Assembly (NCBI GenBank): GCA_009809945.1
Contig: WTPW01000315.1
Coordinates: 190,770-254,769, forward strand
Reading direction: 5' to 3'
Length of the DNA stretch: 64,000 bases
Source: Gigaspora margarita
Lineage: Eukaryota > Glomeromycota > Glomeromycetes > Diversisporales > Gigasporaceae
Each line of letters starts with the position of its first letter. Positions within the stretch are counted from its first letter, which is position 1. The notes below the pieces were generated by a model. That model searched no databases. It had not been told where the DNA came from and saw only the letters and a list, made by a program, of their open reading frames with translations. This document shows, in pieces, positions 23,971 through 35,490 of the stretch. Made by a program: the position numbers and the translations under genes.

Positions 23971-24690
23971 TTATACACATCTCTCGAAAGTGAATCTCCA
24001 AATTTTTTGACATCCATTTTTGCTCCACACATTTTGATCAGTTTCCAGCTTGAATCCTATAACGATGTGAATATAGATGCTGGTGATATGTGGTGAAATG
24101 TGGTGAAATAATTTCACCACTATTGGTGAAATTGTTGGTGAATTGGTGAAATTGGTGAAATTAATTTCACCAGCATCTATAGACGTGAACATTCCTCCAC
24201 AATAGTTTAAAATTATCCTATTTTTTAATCTTTGCTCTTTAATTAAGCATTGCAGACGTGAAAAACCAGTCCCTAAGGTATTACCTATCACTTTTCCGGC
24301 ATTTCCTCCATTACTGCATATTTCATCAGCGAATTTAACCCCCAAGCTTACATCATTGTTCTGTTCAGATGGGTCTCCACTTCTCTTATTTATTCCACGC
24401 TGGGTCACAATTCTTTCAACATATGCATTCCGATCATTCTCAGCAACGCCAACCTCATTCATACCACTAGAGGTTTCATGCTTAACCGCCTTTTTCATAT
24501 CAGCAGGCTTTTGCTACTCAAGGTGACTTGATCGTTCATTTCATTATTCTTCTCTTCAATTTGTTCATCAATTCGAACTCCCTGTATCTCCATCAAACCC
24601 ACTCTATCTGACATTCGTGACTTCATGTTTCCAGCATTATCCTTTACGATTTTTCCATATTTAGTCAACAACATATTTTTCAGCATCTGT
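23971..24690 (-). pseudogene. Downstream internal ORF remnants of the same LTR element
   Basis: Two overlapping minus-strand ORFs (24495-24686 and 23971-24498) encode hydrophilic Asn/Glu/Lys-rich protein, for instance MKKAVKHETSSGMNEVGVAE. No protease, RT or integrase motif. A 110-bp hairpin insertion at 24072-24181 changes the distal reading frame. Confidence 0.4.
24072..24181. repeat. GGTGAAATT hairpin insertion
   Basis: TATAGATGCTGGTGA at the left and TCACCAGCATCTATA at the right are perfect 15-bp inverted repeats. The interior is a run of GGTGAAATT / AATTTCACC words in both orientations. It is a tiny foldback element inside the LTR element. Confidence 0.8.
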
Positions 24691-24722
24691 ATCGGGACCT
24701 TAATTCCACACTGATAATAACA

Positions 24723-25492
24723 TCAAACATTATTCATTCTATTAGTATAACCTTTATCAGCGGGCTCTTTATAATTATTGAACGCCTTATGTTCGTTCCT
24801 TTCAACACCAATCTCTTTTTGATAACAACATCCAAGGTTGCTTGTTCCATTGGCATAACTCATTTCCGGGAATTGTTGATCATCAACAAGTGTCTTTTGT
24901 CCATTTTTCTCATTTTCAATTCCATGCTGATAACTATATTCTTGATCAAATTTTTGTTGATAAACATCTGCCTGATGTTTATCTCTTTCATCATCAATCC
25001 CGTTTCGATAGCAATGTCCCACACTATATACTTCATCAGCGTGGCTCCACTCTGTTGATTTTTGATAAATAGTGGATGCCCTCTTTTCATCGAAGTCATC
25101 AGGTTTGCTTTTGATTTTTGTTCGTGCATCCATGTGTGCATTACCTTGCCAATCAAATTAACTTTCAATTTTCTTTTCGCTCCTGGTTGATTCCAAATAT
25201 TTTTACTACACTTTCGATAATTATTCTTACATCCCTTGATGTCATTATTCACAACGTTCGTCCCTTCCACCTTTTCTACGAATTTCAAAAATCTCACATC
25301 GTCCACTTCTGAGCTTGCCACTGACTTTCCTTTACTACATACTTGATTCGGGCAAGAACAGGCTAAATGTCCTTGACGTCGACATATGTAACATAAACGA
25401 GGTCTATACCAATACTGTTTCGCTTGCTTCATCGTCAAGACTTTCACTATTTCACCCACCAACTTCATTACGTTTTCCACCAATGACAACAA
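24723..25492 (-). pseudogene. gag CCHC zinc-knuckle ORF followed by Sel1-like repeats
   Basis: From 25492 the minus strand encodes a basic segment with CYICRRQGHLACSC, an exact C-X2-C-X4-H-X4-C retroviral-type zinc knuckle near 25330-25371. Around 25133 another frame takes over and encodes degenerate Sel1-like repeats (VYSVGHCYRNGI, SNLGCCYQKEIGVERNEHKA) to an in-frame TGA at about 24723. Sel1 repeats continue weakly beyond it. The knuckle is normal for gag; Sel1 repeats are not and look captured from host Sel1 genes, such as the one at 35.6 kb. Frame change and stops indicate decay. Confidence 0.65.
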
Positions 25493-25538
25493 TCATTCCG
25501 TGCTTTCCATTTCCTATGTCAACTCCAGGTAACGTTTT

Positions 25539-25576
<38 letters not shown>

Positions 25577-26126
25577 TGGCACAACGTCTAACCTACTTCA
25601 TCTCAAACTGCCTATTGGCACTTTCAAAACCTTTGGCTCTTCAAATTCAATGAGTAGTACTTGATACTACCCAGGTCCTTGTGTCACAGCTATTTCTAAC
25701 CTGCCATGTATTTGTCTAACTTTACTAGTAGACTTCACTCGCTTGGCAATATAATGATGACTGACGTATCGTACAGGTACTCCACCTAATAGATACTTCG
25801 CGCAGACAAGTTTTTCACTTAGAAGAAAAACTACTAAGATATTCGTAAGCTCAAAAGCTAAAAAGCCAGATACTTCCCCCTTGGGATCGATGCCTTATTT
25901 ATTATTTACTATTTATATTTGCATCACTGATTATTACATAATTATTTGCGCATCGTTCATGCAATCAACATTTAGACTTTTAATTAAAGTCATGCAACTC
26001 CCGAAATCACTGATCATGCCATTCCCAGATCCCAATCAGCACCAAAAATCCCGGGGTAATGGATTCGACCACGACGCTGGCAAAAAGCTAAGATCATTTC
26101 AAATTTTTTAAAACCTTTTTACAAAG

Positions 26127-26237
26127 GTAATAGTAAATTTTTACTGCATTTGTGCGAAATAACGCCCACATCATTATTTCGCACAAATGTAATAATAAAT
26201 TTACTAAAATGTATATTAACTAGTTATTTGGATATAG
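26127..26237 (+). other. Intron of the hAT transposase with embedded hairpin
   Basis: GTAATAG donor and GGATATAG acceptor. Removal joins TAC AAA G to TT ACA AAT, restoring the conserved YKVTNIISGSSY region of hAT transposases. Inside, CATTTGTGCGAAATAA pairs with TTATTTCGCACAAATG, so a small foldback landed in the intron. Confidence 0.75.
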
Positions 26238-26936
26238 TTACAAATATCATATCTGGAAGCTCATATTCAATAGCCAATATTTTTCTTCCTCATCTTATAA
26301 AAATTAAATTACATCTTGAGAAACATGCTAATAACGTAGATTTTTTTATTTGTCAAATGGTCGTACCAATGGAATCCAAGTTTGATAAATACTGAATGGA
26401 TACTGGTGATGTGCACTATATTGCGTCAATATTGGATCCTCGATATAAATTGTCATTACTAACTCAGATTTTTAAGTATAAGATGCACTTGTCGTTTACT
26501 AAGGCTGAGGACAAACTTGATTTTATTAAATGAAAGTAGTTAATTTAGTATTTTTTAAATATAAATTATTATAATTTAATAACAATTTATTTTATACAGT
26601 GTTATGACGATTTATAGATCAATATATATTCAAGATTCAGGTGCTTCTAATAATTATTATAGTTACTCTAATTTTAATTCACAAGATGATGAATTAATGC
26701 CAATATAATGCAGCAAATCAAATTAGTGTAATTAATGAAATAGATGAGTTTGACCGATATCTTACTGATCCACTTCACCCTTACTCTAGCTTGGAACCAT
26801 TTGATATTTTAATTTGGTGGAAGAAAAATGAACAAAGATATCCTTCTGTTGCATCTATGGCAAGAGATATTCTTGGGGTCCCAGTAACTTCCGTTGCTTC
26901 CGAATTGGTAAGTAAATTCTTGTTATGCTAAAAAAA

Positions 26937-26986
26937 AAAGGGAAAATAGGACCTCGATTATATGATCGAGGTCCTATTTTCCCTTT
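26937..26986. repeat. Perfect 22-bp-arm hairpin in the last transposase intron
   Basis: AAAGGGAAAATAGGACCTCG... and its exact reverse complement are separated by a TATATG loop, within intron 26908-26036+1000 (that is, 26908-27036). GC-rich arms stand out from the intron. Confidence 0.85.
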
Positions 26987-28390
26987 GTATAATTCAAATA
27001 TTAATTAATTAAAGTTAATATATGTTATTTATTTAGGTGTTTAGTGCAGCAGGAAGAATTGTCAACGATTATTGATCTAACATTAATCCCAAAACTATTG
27101 AGACACTGATTTGTGGTCAAGATTGGTTGAAATATGCAGAAGAACGAGGCTGGACATACTAGAATGGTATAGAGTTAGAACTAGTAGCTATTTTTGTTTG
27201 ATATTTAAAGCAATTAAACTAATGTTTGCTTCTAACTTTGGTATCGCAGAGCATCAATTGGTCATTGCTCTTATTATAGAATTAGTATTAACAAAGATGA
27301 TTATAGTAATCAAGTCTTTGAATGATATATTTGGCAGTTAATTTGATAGAAATGCAAAGAATTTGAGCGAACCCTTTTTTTTTATATGATTAGATTTTAG
27401 AATTGTATAAAAAAATTTTTTTGAGCCTTAAAGGCTAAATTTACTAAATATAGGCTTTTAAATTTTCGAATATTAAATGGTTTAGAAATTTTTTTTGATC
27501 TAAGTATTTAAAATAAGATATTTGAATTAGTGACTATTTACTATTTATTTGCATGAAAATGAATTAATCTAAGAGCTTTTTTTAATTATGGTTGCATTGC
27601 AAAAAATTAGAGCTTTAGATTATGCATATTACAAGTTTTTTTATAGAGATCAGTAATAAATTACGGGCCGGGTCTGGGCCAACCCAATTTAAAATAAACC
27701 CAGCCTGGGCCCACTATTCTGGGCTTTTTTTTTATGGGCCAGGCTTGGGCTCAAAATTTTTTTCCAGGCTTGGGTTTTTTTAGGCAAGCTTGGTCTTGCC
27801 CAGCCCATTTCGTACCCTACCATAGTGGCACCTAATGCCAGGTTAATCGACCCTTCCGGGCTAACTGGATTGGAAGTTTAGAAAGCTGGTATAAGGACCG
27901 GTAGGATGGTAGAGGTGGGTGCTGGAATTGGAGCGAACCTTACAAGGGCATGAAGTAGGTAACAGTAGCAGTTTAATAGTTAGCCCTGACTGCAAGAATA
28001 TAGGTAAAGCTGTAGCTAAGTTACCGAAATGTAGGTAATACCTGTGTGAAACAGGGACTGCTCTACCAAGTTTCCTGTGAGGATAAACTAGTCCTAAGGG
28101 CTATGGCAGTAAATGATCTAGGGTCCGAACTGACTGTATATGTACTGCAGATACTGGTAAAACAGTTGAGATTAGTTAAGGAGCTGAAGATCAGAGGGTT
28201 TAAATAGGCAATTCCTGTAGTTGGGTTGCAGGTATGGCATCTAGTGTGGAACCTTCGGGCGGACCACTTAAATTAGACACCAAAAGTGTATGTGTAGCTA
28301 GTTTTACTCTCATCCAAGTGTAATTTTCTGATGTGTAAACTGAATAAATCCTATGCCCCAAGCAGGCACTTTGAAATCAAAAAAAATAAA

Positions 28391-28990
28391 ACAAACTGAC
28401 TCAACTACATGATGTAATAGCAAATAAATTTTACAGTAAATCTTGATAGAAATCATGACTGTTAATTCCAATACAAACTAACTCAACGCATACTGGCTGT
28501 ACTACAATAGCTTGTAAGTTTCATAATAAAATTTTTACAGTAATTTTTAATAGAATTTATGACAATAGAAGCTAACTAAACCTTAAATATATACCATCTG
28601 TATTACCACAAAAGTCAGTAAGTTTTGCAACAAAATTTTTTATAGCAAATATGATAGTAATTTCAATACAAAAACTAATTTACATAATATGCACCACAAT
28701 TGTCATTATTTTTTATAGCAAAATTGTTTATAATAAATTATAGTATTGTAGAATTCGCAACTATAATTTCAATGTAAAATGTGTATCATAATAGCAACTT
28801 TATAACAAAATTTTTATAATAAATTATGATAGAATTTTATGACTATGATTCAATACAACTTTAACATATACTGTGTATCACCAAAGTCGTTTATAATTTT
28901 TTGTAACAAATTTTTTACAATAAGTTATGATATAATAATTTTGATACATACATATGCCACCATATTAGTAATACAATCTAACTTAACCAT
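28391..28990. repeat. Diverged tandem array (right part)
   Basis: Continuation of 19290-20251: repeated ACAGTAAATCTTGATAGAAA, CATGACTGTTAATTC, AATACAAACT blocks with about 100-bp spacing, decaying to the right. Confidence 0.6.
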
Positions 28991-29134
28991 GTGTTGTATC
29001 ATCATTGTACCCTAAGGTATTGTAACCAGTTAACTGTTAGGTTATCCAGATAACTAGATTATAAAATTAACTATCAGATTACACAGGATACCCTGTTAAT
29101 CTAAGAGATAATATAGAGTAATATGGGATAAAAT

Positions 29135-29303
29135 GGGACCCTGAACAATACTGATAGAGGTTATATTTGAGCTATTAGCAGTTTTTCTGCAATTTGATTG
29201 GATAAAAAAATTTTTTAGCCAATCAAATTGCTTAATTTTGCAAAATTTTGACCCCTGTTAGCTATTTTCCAAATATGACCTTCATTAGTATTGTTCGGGG
29301 TCC
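29135..29303. mobile_element. MITE with GGGACCCTGAACAATACTGA ends
   Basis: GGGACCCTGAACAATACTGAT at the left pairs with ATTAGTATTGTTCGGGGTCC at the right; inner words GGTTATATTTGAGCTATTAG and TAGCTATTTTCCAAATATGACC also pair. A relative, cut by the window edge, starts at 63780. Confidence 0.75.
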
Positions 29304-29782
29304 TGGTAAAATATATATGTTTTACATATATATATCTTTGCATCAGATTGAGATATTATGTAACTTGTTAATGACGAACCTGTATTATTATAAATCAGGC
29401 TTTTAAATGTAATTAAACATAAAAATCAAAATTATAGTAATAAATAATAGTTTTTGATAACATAATTTTTTGCCCAGTATATCATTTCGGTATAATCTTA
29501 TACTGGCTGATAATTTATTATTAAAAACTGTATACTAATTGTAAGTATCTGAATTCAATACAAAATATAATTATCTCTATTGCTGATAATCAACATTTCA
29601 GCATTAGACTTTCTATATAAATGCGAAATAACTCCCAAAAGTGTATTTCACATTTTGATTGAATTAAGCTTAATTAAACAATGTCCCTAGGCATTATTTT
29701 CATTTCTATAAATTGTTTACCACATTGTTTAATTAATCCTGTAATTTGATTGGACAATAATCTAATCACATAATATCCAGAT

Positions 29783-30998
29783 TAGTGTTGTTAGTCAAAA
29801 TTTAGAGGTTTCGCCACAGGCAAAAGTCGAAACTAGTTTCGAATTTTGTCAAAAAAAATTAAAATAGCGAAATGGCGAAACTACTAAAAGGTGGTAAAAC
29901 TAGAATATTAATAAAATTAGTAAAGAATGAGTAAAAGGGCAAGAATAAAAAATAATCATATATACATGCATAATTATACTGTCATGTATGATGCTTTTTG
30001 ATCAGTAATTTAAATTTTACTATATTTGATCTATTATAAGTTATAGAGCATTGGGAAATAATTGTTGATAATTATAATGTTAACAAGTTACTTATGTATA
30101 GTATTAATTAAAGAGAAAATCTTAATAATATAACAATAAATTTATTTTGACCTGGGTCAAAATGACCCCCTTAGAATCTAACTGTCCTAGCATTACCAAC
30201 CTAAATAAATTCACAGGCCAATCAGATTTCAAGATCAGGTGCTACGCAGACAAAATGCAAAAAATCATTCATAACTCAATATTTTACCTATGGGCCCACC
30301 TTTTGCGCATTAACAAAAGTTTCCTTGCAAAATTTTGGTATTAGAAGACTTTTCTTAACCTAAACTAATAGCAAAACCTAACTCTAATTTAGTAGCTAAA
30401 TTTCTTTAGAGAAATTTTTTTAGGTTGGTAACACTAGGCCGTTAGTGCGGGTTGAATTATGTTAATGCTAGCTGAGTTTTTTGGTGCAAAAAAACCTGGC
30501 TAACATCAACATATTTCCAGTCCACACAAACCTTAAATTTTACTGGAGAGTTTAAATATTTAAATAAGTTTACTTTATACAAATAACATTAATGCATAGA
30601 TAAGTGCTACTAAAAGAAAAAGTATTTTAGACTTTGAATTTTCAAGGCTGGTTGATTTATTATAAGTTCAAAAGCCTGAACTCCAGTTTTCATCAAATAC
30701 AACTGAAAGGCTATTGTTTTGTTTACTGTTTTTGTACATTTTTTCTATCTATGCTTAATAGCTACGCGCAAAATAGTTTGATTTACCAACATGGCTCAGT
30801 CATTACAAAGTCTTAGATAATTTGATCTTCATTGTGTTTGACTTTCTCCAGGAGTTTTAGCTTTACCGGGGTTTCGCCATAGTTTTGACATTTCGCCAGA
30901 GTTTTGATATTTCGCTAGAGTTTTGCTAGTTTTGACTTTTGCCGGGTTTAGTTTCGACTTTTGCCATTTACCAAAAATAGTTTTGCCTAACAACAGTA
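29783..30998. mobile_element. Non-autonomous hAT element, 1.2 kb
   Basis: Left end TAGTGTTGTTAGTCAAAA; right end read inward TACTGTTGTTAGGCAAAA. 8-bp duplication ATCCAGAT / ATCCGGAT (29775-29782, 30999-31006). Subterminal regions are rich in TTTCGCCA, AAAAGTCGAAAC and GTTTTGAC words. No transposase; the minus ORF at 30829-31038 is just translation of those repeats. Confidence 0.8.
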
Positions 30999-31019
30999 AT
31001 CCGGATATTACCAACCGTT

Positions 31020-31304
31020 TAGGGTTCTTCAAATTCAAATCAAATCAAATATTGGTCCAATTTGAATTTGATCAAATCAAATTGACCCTGATTTGAATTT
31101 GATTTGATTCAAATATTTGAATTTGAATTTGATTTGGATTTGAATTTTTAAAGTAATTTTCAAATCAAATCAAATATTTGTCAAATCAAATCAAATTTGA
31201 CCATATTTGAATTTGATCAAATCAAATATAGTCAAATTTGAATTTGAATTTGATCAAATATTTGATTCAAATATTTAAATATCAAATCAAATTGCGGAAC
31301 CCTA
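31020..31304. mobile_element. hAT MITE made of CAAATT/AATTTG words
   Basis: TAGGGTTCTTCAAATTC at the left pairs with AATTGCGGAACCCTA at the right. 8-bp duplication CAACCGTT at 31012-31019 and 31305-31312. Almost the whole 285-bp interior consists of CAAATCAAAT and ATTTGAATTTG repeats. It sits 21 bp from the previous hAT element. Confidence 0.9.
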
Positions 31305-31312
31305 CAACCGTT

Positions 31313-33300
31313 ATTCTTTTATTTCAACAGGATATAAAACTAGTTATTAGATTTTATTTAAGGTTATACCCTTTTAGGTAAAAAGTTACCTGGGTATGAC
31401 CACTAATCATGATAGCTCATAAGTAGAGTTGTTAAATTTCATATAAGTGTAATTTACGAAATATATATATATATTTTAATTTCTTTATATAAAATTTTAA
31501 ATAAATTTTTATTTATGCAAATGAGTGTTTATGATATAAGTAAATTATTAATGGTGTATAATTTTTATCACTTGGTTATATAATTTTATCTTTTTAATTT
31601 TTCACTGATTGAGAAATAATTGTGTCATTTCAAAATTTAAGAAAAATTATTGATAGATACTGCTTATATAGAACGTGGGTATGGGTAATAAAAAGTACTA
31701 ACCAGTTATTAAGGGTAAATCGGTTCTAACTGAAATAGATTTACAGTATTATTAAAGGCTTTCATGTTTTTTATTCATTATCTGCAAACTAACTTACTGC
31801 TATTCTTATTTTTGTATTTTTTTTTTTTATGCATTTGCCAAATTTTTAATACTATTTAATAGACCATATAAAAACAACCCAAACGTAGATTGAGGTCTTT
31901 GTCTTGATGTATCCAAGCAAATAAATATTATAATTATCAGATCATCATAGAAGAATGATGTTAAACAAATATTAACACCATTCCTATTCTTGATTTTTAT
32001 CTAAATTATGTTATGCGGCAATGTCTAAACAAAATTTGCCGCAACTAATAGCTCAAGTCAAAATTATTGTATAAGTGTCAAAGTAAAAAAGTCTAATGAG
32101 TTATTATTGAATATATATCATTGGTTGATATACTGTAGTCATATTAAGTGATGGGATCAAATTAAAAGTAATCGATAATAAATCGATAATAAAAAGATAC
32201 ATTTTATTAAAATAAATTCATTTTATAATCTTGATATTATTCTTACTTCTTTTATTAAGTTGTAAGAAGCTATGTTTTCAAAAAGTACAACTGAAAGACC
32301 ATCAAAAGAATTGTAGAATTATATTTAAATAATGCACAAAAATCATTTACATTATATAGCACAAAATAAATCTTAATCACTTGGAAGACAAAAGATTTAA
32401 AAAATATAGTTAATCAAAAATGTTCCTTTAAGAAATTATGTGAAGGAAAAGGAAATAAAAACTGATTTCTCTATTTTTAAAAAGCTCACATTGATAAGTT
32501 TCAAGAACTGAGTAATTAGCCCAAAATTTCTTTATTAAATAAAAAAAAAAGAATGTTATAATGATTTTAAAATTTTTTTTTTATTGTAATTATTAATAAA
32601 AAAAAAGGAATATTTACTTATTTCCATGTTTTCAACCAGACAATATTTACCCTAAATTATTTCCAGTCTGATTAATAAATAAGCTTTCAGGGTTGTTTAG
32701 AAGGTTTAAATTTTTTTAGAACGTTCAAACATTCATTGTATCAACTCCTATCAACTAAACGTCATTTATTTTTACTTTGGTCAACGAAAGTTCCCAAGAT
32801 TCATTCAAAAGTTTCGCGATCCAAGATTACGGTTCTATAATTATTATTGAAAATTGGATGAAAAAGTAAAAGATAAAATATTTTTCTTTCTTAATTATTA
32901 ATACAATAACACGTCATCATCACCATAAAAATTCTCTATGAATTGCATAAAAAAAAAATTTAAAGACTTTACTTTGCAGCACGATGCACAGGTTTGATTT
33001 CTATATAATTAGAAAAATAAAATTAGATTGACTTTAAACAAGCAGAACATCAATACAAACAAGAATTTAGATTTTATCTAGAATGTACAACCCAGCCTTA
33101 AGCCATCACGGGCAGCCAGAAAGCACCAAACCCAGCTATATTGTCTAATAGACTTGTGGCTTACGTCAGATAAATTAGCATACTAGCATGTAACTAATAT
33201 AATAATATCCTGGATTTGGCTTATCTAGATATTTAATAAATTATCTTGTTATAAAATAGGCAGAGCACCTCTTACAGTAACTCCATTTTTATAACAAGAT
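31313..33300. other. AT-rich DNA, no gene seen
   Basis: No ORF above background, no terminal repeats recognised. Confidence 0.5.
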
Positions 33301-33479
33301 AAAATACTATCTAAATCTTGTATTGTAAAAAAATTTTCTACTTCCCTTTCAAATTTCAAATCTTTAAATGTGTTTACTTGGCTGTTATGATTTGTTTTTC
33401 ATTTGGGTAAAAAAAAAACAATGGTATAGGTATAGATTGCAATCCCACTTCAGATATGTTGAAAAGCCTTAATTCAATT

Positions 33480-34180
33480 AGAGCATTTTCACTTCCTTAA
33501 TTTTTTCACTTCAGATGCGTATAAAAGTCGCAAGTTTTCAAAATTTGAGGCCCATTCATTTAATTGTTCCTGCAAATCATCATCATTAGAATGTAATATT
33601 ATTTGCATCTTTTAGCTGACTCAAGAAGATTAAAATTGCTGTGAAAACATCTGAACTTGTACCTTTAATTTTTCAATTGTTTAGAATCCGACTCTGGATC
33701 CTTTGGCCAAGTTGTTTTAAAATTTTCTTCGAGCTGATGAATTTTCTTCTCATACATTTGGGATTTTCCTTGTATTTGTTATGAAGAAAAATTTTATGCT
33801 TAAGTTTCCTGTAAAGATCTGCAACTACCGCATCTTTTTCAAAATCACAGTTTAAAATATGTAATCAAAATTTGTTTGCAGTTCTTTAAAATTCTAATGG
33901 ACTTAGACATTCTCATCTAATTGATCCTTAAGATACAAAATTTGTAAGTATAAATTTATTTAATTTATCAAGCTATCAAGATATTAAACATCGACGATTG
34001 GATATACCCTATTATTCTACTCTCTAATGTAGTTCTCATCACGTGCATTATGTAATTCGAACTGAAAGAAAAAAAATTTAAATGAGTCTCTCGAATCATA
34101 TATAAGATTATATGTTAGACATAAGGTTATAAACTCACCTCTACGGATGCACATATGGAATTATCAGGGGAGTGAACCAC
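33480..34180 (-). pseudogene. Decayed multi-exon coiled-coil protein gene
   Basis: On the minus strand, a donor-like GAG|GTGAGT near 34139, then an acceptor TTTCTTTCAG followed by FELHNARDENYIRE at about 34060, and downstream stretches in shifting frames: DFEKDAVVADLYRKLKHKI (about 33840), YEKKIHQLEENFKTTWPKDP (about 33750-33680) and LQEQLNEWASNFENLRLLYA (about 33590-33520). Glu/Lys/Leu-rich helices suggest a coiled coil. Stops and frame changes mean it is not expressed as is. Family not identified. Confidence 0.4.
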
Positions 34181-35490
34181 AGAACAGCAATTACAGGAAG
34201 AAAGTTACATAAAAATGCATATACCAATCGTGTAGGTACAAGTTAACATAGCATAATAATAACAAATCAAAAGAGCCTTACACCATTCCTATAAGTTATA
34301 ATTATGCAATTATTCTTTTAAGGCACATTAACATAAAGACCAAATTTTACTAAAAGCCTTACTTGATCATACTTATTCTTGATTGCGCATTGCACGATAA
34401 AATAATTTGTACTATTGCAACAATTTTTTTGAACATGAGCTAACGGTCATGTTCGTTATATATATCGATACCAAATTCCTACAACAAATCAAAAGCTTGA
34501 ATACATTGAATCATTACCTATTCTTAACTTTCAATAAATTTATGGAATTAACTTTACTAATAAATCAAAAATTTTAAGCTCAACAGGATTGCCTTCTGTC
34601 TTCGTCACTGATGCGTTTTCCATTAACAAATGGCCAAGTTATTCACAATAGCAGAAACTGTTATTCTTCAAAATTCACTTTTCCATTATCATTCCAAATC
34701 TTAGCAAGAGTTCTGGAAAGAACACAACTATCAAAATAATTATTCAGTTGGATTTGGTGCATATTTTTATTCGTTATATGACCTATTATAACTGGAGTGT
34801 TGTTGGAAAGACAAATTCTTTTAATGGAAAATGTGTTCTAAAACTAAAATGATACTAACGTTAAATTTTGTGGTGTTTGTGGGCGATATTGTGGAGGACA
34901 TATTTATAATTTTTGCTTTATATTAAAATAACACGTCAATACGAAAATAAGTTGCGTAGATGTAATGTCAGCGACTTTCAATTATATGTGTTTTGTAAGC
35001 CAATCAGAAAACATAGATCAATGCAGATCGTACTTTACCGAAGCAGATCATAATATCATAGTTAAGTAATTTGATCATGATCTTAGCAGTTAATATTTCT
35101 GATTATACTATGTACTACATATTAGACACCCAAGCATAATATCCTCCAACTTGTAGTATGGTTAAAAATCCTATGATTGATTAAATGATGATAAAAAAAT
35201 TATCCTCAGATTTTAATTTTGATCTTATGTAAATTATTTAAAACTTGTAGGTGTTTATTCTTTTGGTTTGTAATTCTTTCTTATGTTTGATAAAAATTCA
35301 TTTACATATTAAATGGTAAAAAAGAAAAATAAAATATGATTAATCATTCTTGTATATTTCATTTAATTATGTAAAGATCAGAATATTTATGCAATATAGC
35401 TCAAAAGTAATACCACAGTAATTAATTCAAATTAAGTTCAAATTACTTATGTTCATCACAATTTAGGAGGTACGTATGTATGTACGTACT
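34181..35490. other. AT-rich DNA, no gene seen
   Basis: Nothing supported apart from a short palindrome GTACGTATGTATGTACGTAC near 35470. Confidence 0.5.

Larger units (their letters stand above)
22943..26076 (-). mobile_element. LTR retrotransposon with gag zinc knuckle and Sel1 repeats
   Basis: LTRs at 22943-23335 and 25682-26076 (about 394 bp, high identity) flank 2.35 kb; the element reads on the minus strand. A 4-bp duplication CTGG lies at 22939-22942 and 26077-26080. A G-rich tract (CCGGGGGGTCTAG on the minus strand) precedes the 3' LTR. T runs of 28 (23740-23767) and 35 (25540-25574) bracket the internal coding part. No RT or integrase, so it is non-autonomous. Confidence 0.85.
21548..27162 (+). 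pseudogene. hAT transposase, spliced, broken by nested insertions
   Basis: Readable parts in order: a BED-finger-like start (about 21556 SWVFKEGHF, 21700 C-T-H-C), interrupted by a MITE at 21722; the pre-catalytic segment ORF 22107-22406 (PKYKVVCEKT, LSYTTDLWTS); an LTR element at 22943; then 26077 onward with LKPFYK joined to VTNIISGSSY by an intron 26127-26237; and the C-terminal dimerisation region (WWKKNEQRYP at about 26818, VFSAAGRI at 27037) joined by intron 26908-27036 to a stop at 27160. In-frame stops occur in several places. Family: hAT transposases with a hATC domain. Inactive. Confidence 0.85.
20676..27819 (+). mobile_element. hAT DNA transposon with decayed transposase
   Basis: Ends TACAGTACGAAATGGGCTGG and, from the other side, TAGGGTACGAAATGGGCTGG. 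An 8-bp target duplication CCATAGTG (20668-20675, 27820-27827) defines the hAT superfamily. Subterminal regions (20690-20870 and 27664-27800) are dense in GGGCC, GGGCTTGGG and CCCAGC words in an otherwise AT-rich sequence. It is inserted in the tRNA-headed retroposon and itself contains a hAT MITE, an LTR element and hairpins. Confidence 0.9.
20252..28390 (+). mobile_element. Long tRNA-headed retroposon, copy 1, split by a hAT element
   Basis: Sequence 20252-20675 and 27828-28390 aligns end to end with the uninterrupted copy at 49734-50708. The head carries a B-box GGGTTCAAATCCCAC after an A-box-like TTAGAGAAGTTGGTAAG; the tail is A-rich (28378-28390). A 14-bp target duplication ACAAACTGACTCAA flanks it (20238-20251 and 28391-28404), as made by LINE-type machinery. 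At about 1 kb without an ORF it is unusually long for a SINE. Confidence 0.8.

Noticed and set aside
24860-25130. Distal part of the zinc-knuckle ORF as a novel domain
   Set aside because: It is the off-frame translation of the Sel1 repeats encoded in the overlapping frame.
30829-31038. Minus-strand 69-aa ORF
   Set aside because: Consists of translated subterminal repeats of a hAT element.
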